NCBI GenBank assembly: GCA_037013685.1
Contig: CM072919.1
Span: 50,302,616-50,366,615 of the forward strand
From: Acridotheres tristis
Taxonomy: Eukaryota; Chordata; Aves; Passeriformes; Sturnidae
Direction of reading: 5' to 3'
Length of the DNA: 64,000 bases
Shown here one piece after another: positions 1-13,282 of this stretch. Position 1 is the stretch's first letter, and each line of letters opens with the position of its first letter. The translations under genes and the position numbers were made by a program. Below the pieces are notes generated by a model, which saw only the letters and a list, made by a program, of their open reading frames with translations, did not search any database and was not told the DNA's origin.

Positions 1-3000
1 TGAAAACAATAGGTGAGGAACTAGCAGCAGCAGGTAATCTCTAAAACTGAAGGCAGTATAAATTTGAGCCCATACGAAAGAAAACAGAAAAAAAATTAAA
101 AACTGTGATACAAAAAGTAATGAGGAAGAGTGGAAAATAGGAAGATAGGCCTTTTAGCAAAGATTTAAATGTTCTGTTTTCTAGGAAATAAATGTCCTAA
201 AATAATTCTAAGCTCCTAGAACTACAAAGCTACGTCTTATTTTCCATTTTGTATTACATGGAGAAAGTTTGCTCACTACTGAGCAGTGCTGTGCCACATT
301 TTGCCCATATTACTCATAATGAAGGCATCCCTCCTGTGAGAGGATTTTCACTGGAGACAGTGTGACTCGTTGCAGAACAAAGAACTTTTCAGCTCAAAAA
401 GGATGTTCAAATTCTGTTAATATTTGAAAGAGCATTATATTTCTTAATGGCTCCCTGCCCATGGAAGATGGGACAACTAGCTGACCCATTAAACAATAAA
501 AAGGAGTACTGTGTTTCAAGAATGAAGTCCTGCCTGTTGCAGGATTTTAAGGGCTGTAGTTGTAAACAGTCTTTTGTTTCACATTACTCAAAGTTATGGT
601 AATGAAAAAAACTTTCCTTTTCTTTGCTCTATCCTTTTTTCCTGGTAAATTTGTACTAAAATGGAAATCTGTTTCCTAAGATGTTGAAGCTAATCCCAAG
701 CTTGTAGTACCGCTTGTAGTGAAAAAATCGTAAACGCTCTGTTTTGTTTTATATTATTTACTTATTTTTTTGTTGCTCTAAATAATTAAAATGCATGAAA
801 ATTATAGTCACATAAGCAATAGTTCACAAACTACTGACTAAGTCATTGATTACTGCTGCTTTGAAATATGACTACAATTTCTGCTGACACTTACAAGATG
901 ATTTACGGACAACATTTTCCCAATTAACATTATAATGTATAACTTTATTTAAAAATCATATTACTATGTAAAGCATATTAAATAGGCAATAGAATTCCTA
1001 TCGCTAAAGCCCAGATATTTATGTTATAGAAATTCACAGTTATTTAAATATTTATAAAATGAGAGTTGAGAGAAGCATTTTGAAAAGCAGTTAATAATGA
1101 ACAGACATCAAGGGAGCCATCATTATAACAGCAAAATGCTGTGCAATTCCAATAACTTCCCTGGTGCAGAAGCAGGCCATCAAATTTAATTAAAAGCAGT
1201 CAAAAATAAACTGAAAAATTGAACTGCAAAAGCATATCCTTTGTCAGCAGCTGAAGGCAAAGAGAAAGAGAAGGGAGAACCTTGAAAGTAGTAATGAATT
1301 GATAAGGCTTTCTGGCTGCAACTTGTAATTTGTTCTGTCAGATTTTAGTATCAGTTAAACTAGATTAATAGAACAACCACTGACTATCTTCAATCCTATG
1401 CACAGTCCTTTTCTTACAGGTTTTGATGGTAAATGAAAGTCTGAGAGAGTCAAAATTTAAATTAATTTCCTTGTTTGCTGATTTCTTTTAAATAAGCCTG
1501 TCATGTACATTAGTGAGACACAGGCAAAATAAAAACAATTTAGAAATAAACATTTCTATTGAATGCATTTTCTGGTTTTTCCAGAGAAATTTCATATCTT
1601 TTTATCCAACAAAGGTAGATATCACCTGGAAAGTTCATCTGACACTAAAGGCTCCCATAGGGAAATGAAAGATAAGGAGAATCATTTGTAATGTACTAGG
1701 ACTAGCAAATTTATTGCTGCTTTATATGCTCAGATTAATGTGGATATATTCAAACTGTACCACAAGGACAGAACCAATTTACTTTAGATCATTTTATTTT
1801 TTATAATAATAATGTTTTAATGAAGTTAAATCTTCCCTGCTGTGACCTTATTATGTTTTTCAACATCAGTGAGAAATAGATTATGTTGAATCATAACAGA
1901 GCTTATCAAACAGCGGGAATTTGGAGGCAGAAGATCAATTATATTTTAGTGGTCAATACAGAATCAGGAAAGGCAAAAACCAAATAGATCTGGGAAATAA
2001 ACCAGTTAAAAAAAAAGTTTAAAAAGTAAATTATTTTCGTGCCAATCAACATTACACAGTACAGTTTTTATAGGGGTTATGAAGACACAGTAGTTTCCTA
2101 AAACGGAAATTTCCACTCTAGTAGATATTTTAGGAAGATTGACATTATCATATAAAACAAAGCTAAGTAAATAGGAAGTGTGATGTGGAAAGACTGCAGA
2201 AAACTGATAGCAAGATGACTAATTATTAATTCACTCTTTGATAACAAATCAACTCTTACAAAATTAAAAGAAGTAGCCTAAGTTAAGAAATGTACAATTT
2301 ATTGCATGCCATTCAATTTTCATCTGTTATCAGAATTTGAAAGGTAAATAAGAATTAATTCAAAATAGGAGTTAAACTTTTCCCTCATTCAAATTTCTCT
2401 CCACCACTAGTCAAAGCCTGTGCTCTTGAGTTCAGGAGCAAGCAAACTTTGAAGAAAGATTTGCGTATAATCTGCTAGATATTGAAAAAAGATGCTCTTA
2501 AGAACTCTTGCTGAAGTTCCTAGTTATTTTTGATGATGCTATATTCAATTTTAAAGACCCTTTACACTAAAATAATGTTTAAAAACCCTCCAAAAGACAT
2601 GAAAAGAGAGTCCACTACACTCACTTATCTAAAACCCACTTATTTTATGCATTATGTAAGAAGATTTTCTTGGATGTCATGCAAAGCTGTAAGATAATTA
2701 TTCATGTACAAATCTTCCTTGCACCTCTGATATATAGAATGCATGCGTGTTGTCAATGCATATTAATTATAATTCTTTAAACTTATTCTGCATGACTCAC
2801 AGTCAGACAGATAATGCTTACAGGCATTTGGTAGATTCTAAACAAGTGAGTAGAAAGGATGACTTGATTTTCAAACCTTGGAGGGATTGTTTGCAATGAG
2901 GTTAGAATACCCCATTACATTGACAGACACACGTGAACACATTTGTGATTACTCTGGTGCAGTCAGATGATAGAATAGTCAAAAGTCCTGGAAATAAATA

Positions 3001-6000
3001 CAGCAAACATGACAACTTCAGTCAGTCTGAATAGCATGTATCACTTGAGGTACTTAGACTGAATGAAGAAATGTCCAGCATGATGTTAGAACTCAATCTG
3101 AAGCAAACATGTGCCAAGGTCGGTCTGCAATATTTCCTTTCCCCACCGGAAAGCAAGTTACAGAGGATATGAATGTCTCCATATGTCAGCCACCTAAATC
3201 AAGACCCTTGAATTCTAAAGAAAGAAGTAAAATGGGTACAATATGTCAGTAATTAGTGTTTACACATTTTTCCTTAACGAGGAGGTCATCTTAACTTGCC
3301 CTTATGGAGATCGGTGGAGAAATTCCCTTATGACATGACTAAGTGAAGCAGCTGCAACTGTGACTGTTCTGTTTCTAGAAGGTTATCAAAAACTGGCTTG
3401 AGAGGAATGACTGGTGCATGCATTTTTCAGATGGTTGTGAGGTCCCTGTTCTTATCACAAGTAATTTTTTCCCTGAACATATAGCCAAGCTGTCACACTA
3501 AGATGTAGTCGCATTGTACCTGGCAGACCTAAGAGAGACTCTCAAAATCCCTTACCTCCTTAGAGTGGAATCCTAAATATCAAGAATAAAATATCCTTTG
3601 GCCTAGGCTGATCATGCAAATGCCTTTTTTTCTGCTGAAAAATAAGAAGATAAGACATGAAAGGATAAAAAGGGATTACATATACCATTCTGCTCTAAAC
3701 CAAAACTCTTTTGTTTTCCCTGCTGTTTTGCCAGTTAAAAAAAAAAAAAAATCCATCTTAGAGAAATTTTAAAATACTTCGGGAACTAAATCTAAATAAA
3801 ACAGAATACAGAGCTTATATTTGAACAAGAATTTGGTATTGAAAATTATCATAGTCAATGCCTATGCAAAAATTGTACTTGTTAAATGAATTTTAGTCTT
3901 GTGTGTATACTTTAGTTTTGTTTCTTCAAAGAAAATGCTTGACTATGGAAATTAAGTTAACAGTAGGGTAAGCCAGGTTAAAGATATTGGAGTTCTGCTT
4001 CTCGATATCACACTTCTTTTCATAAGTTGGAAGTCTTTTTGGTTTCATTTGCTTTTCCTCTTCCTCTTTATTTTAATTCTTAAATGAGAGATTTTTCTAA
4101 GCATTAATTTAAAATCAAGATTAGCTTTGTACCACAAGTCTCTGTAGTGCAAATCTGTGTCCAGAACTTCATAAAATTAATCAAATGTAAATACAACTTA
4201 TGGAGGGCATGTTAACTATATAACTCAGCTTTATTATCAGCAGGGTGCTGACTCTTAACACAATTAAATTGATTATTAGGTACTATTCTTTAATCTAAAC
4301 AGCTTTTATGTAATTTAACAGCCAGTGAAATTTCTTTCTTTCTTTGATCTACTGCTTGATCAAGGGAACTTCTTCAGTTGTACCTCATAGTTAACTAAGC
4401 TCAGATCAGCCTTTGCAATGTGATTTAATTAAAAGATATGACCATGTCTAAACTTTATCATATTAATGGGATTATCATAATAATTTTCCAACTGAAATAT
4501 TGTTTTTTATGGCTATATATTGAAGTGTCACAAAAAAATTATACTCCAGTATTTCCAAATAAATTTTAAAGGTCCAGGGAAGAAACAGTCCTTTTAAAAC
4601 CACTTACATGCATATTTTAAATCCTAGTTAAGTAATTTAGCAATGAGAATGCAAACTGATAGAAATTTTCCCCCTGGTTTATCAAAATATTAAAAATACT
4701 TGTAACTTAGGAAGAAAAAACTGAATGTAAATAAATTTGCAAGGACAGTGGTACCTGACAATTTTGAATGATGAGCGAATTGATTCTAAGCAGATTTACA
4801 AACACTAACTAATCCTTGCCTTTGCCTTGATAAGAAATGTTTGACACATCAATTAACATATAAATAAAAAATCATGTGGAGGATTTTTCCTTTCATGTTG
4901 CTATTTCCTTCTGCAAATGTTAAACTATTACCATGCCTTATATACTTTTAAATTATGATGTTTTCAACTGAAAAATTGTACCATTTATATTGAGCTAGTG
5001 CCAAAACCTGTCATTCAGCCTGTACCTTTGCATTCCAGTTTGAAGGCTACCTATATTATGATTAATTTGTATTAGAATATGGTTTTATTGCCTTAGTCCA
5101 CCACGTTGAAATTGCATTGCTGAGGCTTCAAGTTTATATGCCATCATTTGTCTTGTCCATCTCTTTACACACATTATTATTAAGGTTCTTAGAAAGAGTC
5201 AAGTGATTTTCTTTTGTGTGTTGCAATAATCAGTGTGTGATAGTTCAATAAAAATGATTTGGTGCATGACCAAAAAAAAAGTACAGATGCACAGAACAGG
5301 ATGCATTCTAACTTATATCTAGGATATTTAAAGAATTTTATTTGCAATTGTATTATGATACAATGTTAGTATCCTAGGAAATACTTACATATATATACTT
5401 TGAAATATGTTTTTAAAAGGACTACACAGGGGAAGAGTCACTATTTCTATATAAGAGTACTGGAAAAATAAATTGCTATATTTCTTTAACACATTTCTGT
5501 GTAACTAGAACCTGATTGCCTCATTTTCTATGTAGTCAGTAAACGCATCACAGCAGTCTTAGAAAAGACATAAGAGAAATATTTGTTTAGATGTTTGCTT
5601 GTGTTGTTTTTTTTTTAATCACACCTAATTAATAGAACCATTATTGTGACTGCATACTTTTCTCAGAATGTAACATAACAATTTTCTAATTTACACTATT
5701 AATAAAATACATAAATATCGAGAAAAAGAACATTCACGAATATTATTCAAATTAACTTCCATTATGATTTTAGGTTGTATTTTTGCAGAGAAAGAAATAG
5801 AAAAGAACAAAATTTGGTTTTATTATTGTAATAAACTGTATAGCTGGTAGGAAACTTCAGCTACTACGGCTCTTTCAGGAAAATCAATTTTTTGTCAATT
5901 TATGTGTGTTTTGTTATATTCGCTAATATTTTCAGATCATGAATTTTCTCTATTTATGGAAGAGTATCATATATTATTTGTTATGCTAGCTAACTATCTA

Positions 6001-9000
6001 TGATCTCATAGTAAATATCAGTATTATATTAAATATGCAGGCTTGCTGTTCTGCGTTCCCAAAGACTTTGTTCCTGCTTCAAAACAGTAAAAGGTACTGA
6101 GATGCTCCCAGTAGAAAGAAGAGCTGATTTTCAGTTTAGGAACAGTGGGCAAGAAGAAATTAGTCTCCAGCCGTGAGCAGTGGTTCTTGAAAGTACTTCT
6201 TTCTAAGTTCTTTCAGATTCACTCTTCTATGGTTCCTCAGCAGGCTTATTTGAAATGCCTGAAGCACAGACATCATTAAAATTGAGGAAAAACACTTGGC
6301 CGGCTATTTTCTCCTTAGTCTTGAAACGTTCTCTGGATAAACAATGATTTCTTATCAAAATGGTTTAAATATTTTCTATTGTTACAGTTACTCAAAATTT
6401 TCAGGCTTTCATTTGAAGGATTAGGTAAATCAACACTAAGTGTAAGATTAACCCAGTTTAAAAATATCATAATAATTTAAGAGCAATTAAATTATTGCTG
6501 TAGATGCATTGGTAAGAGGAGAAAAACTAAGTAGAATTTTAATTCTAGAATTAATCAAAACACTGTTAATAAATAACGATGAGAAAGCATAATCGTTCAG
6601 TATCTTTGTCCTCCTAAAAGTCAGCTGCAAGGGTCGCTGTATGAGATAAGTATGAATAAGAATTCAGGGTGCAGTGGGTAGGGAAGAGTTGAAGACTACT
6701 TGAAAAAAAAAATTTGGCTTTTTGAAGTATTTGACATATTTATGCATTCATTAACACTTATCTTTGAGAACATGCAGAGAACAGACCAGGTTCCAGAAGA
6801 CTGAAAATGTTGAATATATTTTCAGGCTTTCAGAAGAAACAGGTGAAGAATTATAGACATGCAACAATAACTTCAGTTTTCAGGAAAACACGAGGAGAGG
6901 TAAATTGTATTTGCACATATGGAGGAAAAAGGTAGAAGTGAAACAGCCAACTTGAATTTATTCTAGCCATATAATATAAAAACAATTTCATTTCCTTCTA
7001 GAGCAGGCTAACAAAACTTACCGAGGAAGAAAATATATATGTCAGTATAATTACCCAACTAAGACTTCTGTCATTGTCCTGTATGATGTTTCCACAAGGC
7101 AGGTTGGGAAGCATGGAGGGCTAAGTGGAAGTTTCACAAGAAAGATGAAATTCATTCAGGTAATCTTACTGAAAGAATAGCTATTATCAGCTTACTATTA
7201 AAAGAGATAGAAAGTGTCATTTCATGTGAGGTTACCATAGATCAAACAATCTTATGCGGTTAACTAAAAATTAAAAGAAAAATATGTTCTTATATGTTTT
7301 ATGTGTTTATGAATACAGTAACAAATATTTAATTTAGCCTATATACATTTAAAACTTACATTTATCAATAAAGAGTTCTAGAAATACATAGTGTGGAATA
7401 ACTGTCTTCATAGGTGAAGTCCCAGCATAAGCTCTGGAAACTGACCTTTAGGCAAAGGCTGAGATCTGTGAAAAAACCTAGAGAAACACATTAAGAAGAT
7501 TAGAACTCCAGAAAACTCTGGAAAACTTAATTAACAAGAACAGATTGAAACACCTGGAGACACATTATCTAAGAGAAGGGCTGGTTAGGAACCGATAACA
7601 CTCTCCAAAACCAGGTAGCCTGCTTCAGAAAGAATAATCCTCTTTTTCCAGTCCATGGTGGCTAAAAGATGTAATAAGATTACATGTGAGATTTCTATTA
7701 GACCATAAATAGAGCTTCAATAATGAGTATATACTGGGCAGTTTGTAGAATCTTCATAATTTAAGACCTGTAGGAAAAAAAGCAATTTAAAAAAAATTTA
7801 AAGCTTGGAGTACATAATTATTACTTTCCTAGGGCAAGGAACATCATAAAGATTGCCATCAATATTTGTTTTCTCTTATTGTTCTTGTAACCTGCAATAA
7901 AGTATCCTTTGCAGATAATTTCAGATGGATAGTTGAGCAGTCTTTGCTCTTTTTTAAAAAAGAATTTTAACTGATAGAATAATTATAGAATAGTCTAATG
8001 TTATCAAACAGTAAGTTTCCTTAAATAATTCAAGGTTATTTTAACGATCGGACAAATAGGCTTTTGGTTTTGCATGGGACTTTAAGACTGTCATTTATGT
8101 GCCACTATATTTATACGCATAATATATATAAAAGATAATACATTTTGAGTGAGTGGGTCATGAAATTTATTTAATTTAATGCTAGACTACCTTCTGTAGC
8201 AGTTGTCATTTATTAATATATTAATACACCAACTCTAAATGAATGTGCATGTATTTGTAGGATGAAAAAATCTCTATAATTTTTTGAATGCTAAATTGGA
8301 AAGAGTACTTATCCTTCAAAACTGCAAACTCGTTCTTAAAATCCATTAATCAGCATGTTAGCCATCCATAGCAGAATTTTATGAAAAACACCATGCTAAC
8401 CACACATTTGACAGACATGCTTCTTCAGGTAGAAATCTGCCTCCCTATTTTAATTTATAATGAGCAGAGTGTGTGCATCAGCAATCAAAGACTGCTAAAG
8501 TCTGTAGAAGAAGCTGAACTTTGCATTTGGGTATGCTGTTCCTGTCTGAAAGATAGCTAAAGAGGAAAATTATTGGTTCCAGGATGTTTGTTATAAAAAA
8601 TGCTGTCAGAACAGGCCTTTCTTCTTTGACACTGCAGCATTGTGTTGACTGTGTAATTTACATGATGGAAACTTACCTGAGATGGTTCTTGATTCCTGTT
8701 ATGGGGAATGGACTACTAGTTGACTTAGGGAAGTTATTTTCAATTTCTTTGGCAGTTTCCTTGTTCCTTAAATGAATAAAATAATTTTGTATTATGTTTC
8801 TTTAGGATTACAAAGCATTTGTAATTTGTAACAAATCTGTGATTTGTTTTGACGTTTGCCAGTCTAGAAGTAAATGTAATACCACTGCGTTAGTATCTTA
8901 TTAATGGACGCCAGTTAAGAAACGTATACAATATCTTCTGGAAAATTTTGTTGCTTATAAATTGACGTATCTTGACAACTAATTTGCAATATTTTCTAGG

Positions 9001-11640
9001 CTAATTTGATTTGCTATTAGTCCCCTCTCTTGTAATATGGATAGTATCAAAATCAATTCTATATTTTTACTTTTATCCATCTCCAAACTTTTCTTAAAAT
9101 AGATCCTAGTGTCTGAATTGCAAGGTAGCTGGATTTTGAAAATTGACTTCTATGTAAATCTTGTGTTTCAATAGGCAGTACAGAGATGGGGGAAATGGTC
9201 AAGCACTTGGCATGTTTTGAAGTGCCTTATAGAGCTTGTACTGGTGTGAAAACCTCATATGATTTATTCATAGTATAATAGAGAGACATAGGGATCAGTT
9301 CTAGTAAAATAGTCTTGAGATATTCAGGGGAAAAAAAATCAAGGACAATAGGCCTTACATGTAGTTACTTTTGCAGCATTGAGTGTTTTAAAGTTTAACT
9401 TTTAAAGTGTATGTTAAAGAACACAAGGAATAAATTTTAACTGAATCACTTTCAATGGGAGCAAAATTGTACAGAAATACAGAATCTTGATTTTAACCTG
9501 GCAAAGTTTTCATGTGTATTGATTTCCATTTTAATTTCATTGTTTTAACTTGAGGAAGAATATTCTTTAATTAATATCTGCTACACATGTTCTATTTTTG
9601 ACAAATCTGTCCTCTCCAACCCTTCTTGAAATAAGGAAAAATTTAGATATATTGGATACTAGATAGATGATTTCAATTTTATTGATTCTTTATCTAGTTT
9701 GGATGTTAAAATCAAATATTTCATTGAATCTGTGCAAAGCTAAATAACGTGGCTTGAGTTTTTGAAATTCAGAACACTGAATGTCTTAAAATAAAAACAG
9801 CTGTGACTGTCTTTAATAGCTGAGAGAGAGCAAAGTTGAAAATAAGCCATAGGTCTAAAGGCCAAGACATAGTGAACACATTCTCTCTGCCACTCCTTCC
9901 TCATTTCTCCATTCTATAGCATGGGGAACAGCAAAATGTCTTCTTTTCTCATGTAGGGGAACTGTCTGCAAAATATTAGTTTCTGAAAGCAAACATACGC
10001 ACAAAAATTAAACAGACTTTAGTGATTAATTTTCTCTAATTAATTTGGGAACTATATGTCTTCAAAGTTTCAATGTATTTTGCAAAATAAAAAAAGTAAG
10101 TGATTTTAACTTGTGGTGTGTTTAATATTGAATTATAATTCAACTGGATAAAGCCAGAATACATCTACAAGATGCAGTCTGATTCAATCTTTCCCCATAT
10201 TTGTACTATTTTTTCATGCACATTACTGGAAGATGTCACTGTTTGAGTGGAACCTTTTGCTTTCAGTATTCACGCATTTCAGACCATTTTGTTGACTTAG
10301 TATTTCTTTCCTACTTATTTCGTAACAGTTAGGCCTTTTAATATAGAAGCAAATATACTGAGCTGACACAAAGATTTCTGCTTAATATTGCTAGGGAAAA
10401 TCAAAAAGGAAAAGCTGAACTGGGCTGAAACACAGTTACTAAATGCTATAGATTGAATATACAGAATAAACTGAGTTAGATCTATATATATATACAAATT
10501 AAACATTCTCCTTTTTGTAAAGAAAGCTCATAAGCTTTCTTCTTCTGAGGAGGAGGTTGGTAAAAATTATGTGTAGTACGCAAATCATTGAAAAATACTT
10601 GAAAATACTTATTCCTACAGAAATAATTTTGAGAATCATACCTTCAGTTATGATTCTGCCTGTAAGCCAGTTAATACATTTTAATTTACTCCATGATTTA
10701 TGTTCAGGTTTGTTTTTAGTTTTAAAATCACATTAATTTAGTGTTCAAATTCATAAGGAATTTTCCTTCAGTGTAGCTGTGTTCCTTGCATTAGATTCTG
10801 TTTCTGGAATCTATACTGCAATTTTGCAATCCTCTCACTTTGAATGTGTTTAACTCTGTTGAATGACAGACTGCATTACTCACATTAGAAAATGAAACTA
10901 AAAAATTAAGGTAGAGGGGACAAGAGTGAAAGAGAAAAAGAAGTCATAATGCTGAAATTTATTTCTATTCACTTACATGTGTGCATTTTTCATTTGTCTA
11001 CATTTAAGATTTCTTCCAGACCATCATCGCACAAAAGTTCTGACAATGATTTATTCATCTCCATCACTATAAAGCTAACGGAATTTAGGTTTCAAGATAT
11101 TTTTAAAGTCTTTATAAAAAATACACTGTTAGGCACTCACACACTTATTAAAGTGTCAGTCCACTGTATCTCTCCCATTTTTAAAAAGTAAATTTGACTG
11201 CATATGCTTAATGAATTTTTGTTTATGCATACATTAGACTGTAGTTAATAATATGCTGACACCTATCCTTAATGGCTTGAGTGCTTAGGACTAATATTGA
11301 TGATTTTTATCTTAGCAAGTTTCTGCTTGTGTTTTTATCATCACAAACATATACCCCTGATTTTGTTTGTATGCGATTTTTTTAATTCCCCACAAACATG
11401 TGAAACCATACATCTTTCCATTCTATTCATAATAGCTTTGCAATTTTTTTTGCTAAATGCAATTCTAGTATGATTGACTATAATTAAAGAATTCTTTAAA
11501 ATTATGAGTTATCATTGCATGTTTTCCTTTAGTTTTGCATATGAAACTGTGATTTACCATATTATTAGATATATCTTACAATGGTACAGATTTTTGTAGC
11601 CCTGGAAAGCACAACAAAAATTTTTATTTTTTTGTAGAAT
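1..11640. other. AT-rich intergenic sequence, no gene seen
   Basis: No open frame here exceeds about 80 codons and none shows a recognisable domain or coding-like composition. I found no CR1, LTR or RNA gene. The sequence has short poly-A/poly-T runs (for example near 3737 and 5611) and many TAAT/ATTA motifs. Stretches around 1080-1400 and 4210-4340 have the even, AT-rich, low-repeat texture often seen in conserved non-coding elements, but conservation cannot be judged from one sequence. Confidence 0.6.
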
Positions 11641-11649
11641 ATTCCTGTA

Positions 11650-12545
11650 ATCTTAAAAAATGTTCAGCAGGCATCTCACATGACACAGCATGATATGACC
11701 AAGATCTCTGCTTCATTAAGGGCTACAGGCCCCAGCTTTAGTTATATGAGAAATGGATTTGTGGACTGTCATGATCCGGTTATTAAAGTTATTAGAAATA
11801 GCTCTGCCCGAACTGAGGGACAAACAAGAACACATGCCAAAGTCAATACTATGGGTTTTATTTGATAGTAATTATAAGAAAAAGAAAGAGAGAAAGAAAA
11901 AACAGAAGAAAGAAAGAAAAGAAAGAAAAGAAAGGAAAGAAAAGAAAGAAAAGAAAGAAAGGAAGAAAGGAAGAAAGAAAGAAAGGAAGAAAGAAAGAAA
12001 GGAAGAAAGGAAGAAAGAATAGGTAGGACAGAAAGAACAAGTAGGACAGAAAGAGGGTTAAAGAGACAGAATAAAGAAAATATCCATCCCAACGATGTTC
12101 TGTTGATCCTCTACAGCTGGTGTTCTTGGTGGTGATAGTACCCCTGAAAAGCATAAAATCTTGTTAATATACTCGATATATTTCCTACCCTAGCTCAGGC
12201 CTGATAGGAAAACCCAGGTACCTCCCTAGGGGAGGATTTGCCATTATCTCTTGCAACAGACTCTGGGTTTGTTGCATCATGTGCAGTTCTGTGGTGCAAG
12301 GCTGCAGGGATGTCTCTGGGGGGGCTTTGATGGATGAAGGCACCCCCTCAGCTACCTCTCACATTAATGTCCTGTGGATGTGGCCTTCCCAGAGTTGGGG
12401 GTTCCACAGAGAGGCCAGTTCGGTAAGGGAGGATGGGTTCACTGCCCCTGAGGAGAGGTTACAACAGACCGAGACTTCTTCCCTTCACCTCGGATGGGGG
12501 GACAAATCTGTGCAAACCTGCTCCCCGGACCCAAAGCAGTGATTC
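11650..12545. other. GC-richer block of unknown origin, interrupted by a GAAA array
   Basis: This block differs in composition from the AT-rich DNA on both sides and is split by the purine array at 11874-12020. The right half (about 12,100-12,545) is clearly GC-richer than its surroundings, with C- and G-runs near 12,319 and 12,496. On the minus strand about 56 codons around 12,180-12,350 stay open, but no family was recognised. A retroelement fragment is the most likely explanation because of the sharp composition edge and the internal microsatellite. The 80-110-codon open frames over the array are low-complexity artefacts. Confidence 0.35.
11874..12020 (+). repeat. GAAA/GGAA-rich purine microsatellite
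   Basis: About 147 bases of almost pure purine on the plus strand, built from GAAA units with interspersed GGAA and GAAAA variants. Variation is greater than in the arrays at 41.6 and 54.7 kb, suggesting an older or less homogenised array. It ends in two copies of a TAGGACAGAAAGA-like unit (about 12,022-12,052), so the tandem character continues slightly past the pure-purine part. It creates spurious Lys/Glu/Arg-rich frames on plus and Phe/Leu/Ser-rich frames on minus. Confidence 0.9.
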
Positions 12546-13246
12546 TTAGCACAAATACTGGGTTTGGCTTGCATTCTGTTCCTTGTTTACTTGTTTACTT
12601 CTCCCCAGGCCTGAGATGATTGAAGAATTTGGGTTTTCCTTTATCTAATCTCAGCAGTTTGACTTGCAGTCCGATATTCCAGTCAGGTATTCTCTAGGGA
12701 GCAGTGGGCTTCCATGGCTCCTTTATACAGTTTTGCTACAATGAGAAAACCTTTATATCAATGTTTGGGGCATGAACTATTCAGTCTCTGACACAGTCTC
12801 AAACAAAAATATCTGCTTAAAACTATAATGTTATATCTGGTCTACATTTATATGATTTCCTAGCCATAAGCTGCAGAACAATGTCATGAAATATATTTGT
12901 CATGTAACTTTGCCCTAAACTAAAGTTTAGGAATTATATCAACCTAAGAAATTTCAGAACAGGTTTGAGTAATCACTATTTCTCCATGTTTTAAGAAAGG
13001 AAAATTGTGGTAAATTAGGCTGAGGACAGGCTTTCTCCCATAGTCTTTGAGGGAAAAGTTGAATGTTCAAACTCTTCCAACCTTTAAAAATCTTTAAAGC
13101 TTAAAAATCTTCTTGAAGACATTTCTGTATACTACGTGAGTACTCAAACTTAGAAATAAAAAGATTGCAGAGTGGTATCAATTATTTAAAATTAACTTTA
13201 AAATTTAAAATTATAGAATAGGTAAGCAAATGTTATCTTTTTTGAA

Positions 13247-13282
13247 AAACTCAATAGTTGTGTTAAACTCAATAGTTGTGTT
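13247..13282 (+). repeat. Perfect 18-bp tandem duplication
   Basis: Two identical, directly adjacent 18-bp copies (13,247-13,264 and 13,265-13,282) of AAACTCAATAGTTGTGTT, followed by a third AAA. Perfect identity in plain sequence suggests a recent replication-slippage event. The unit is six codons long, so a short open frame crossing it simply repeats six residues; I see no reason to think it is coding. Confidence 0.95.

Noticed and set aside
11769..12154. Phe/Leu/Ser-rich minus-strand frames of about 100 codons
   Set aside because: They are translations of the GAAA/GGAA array complement.
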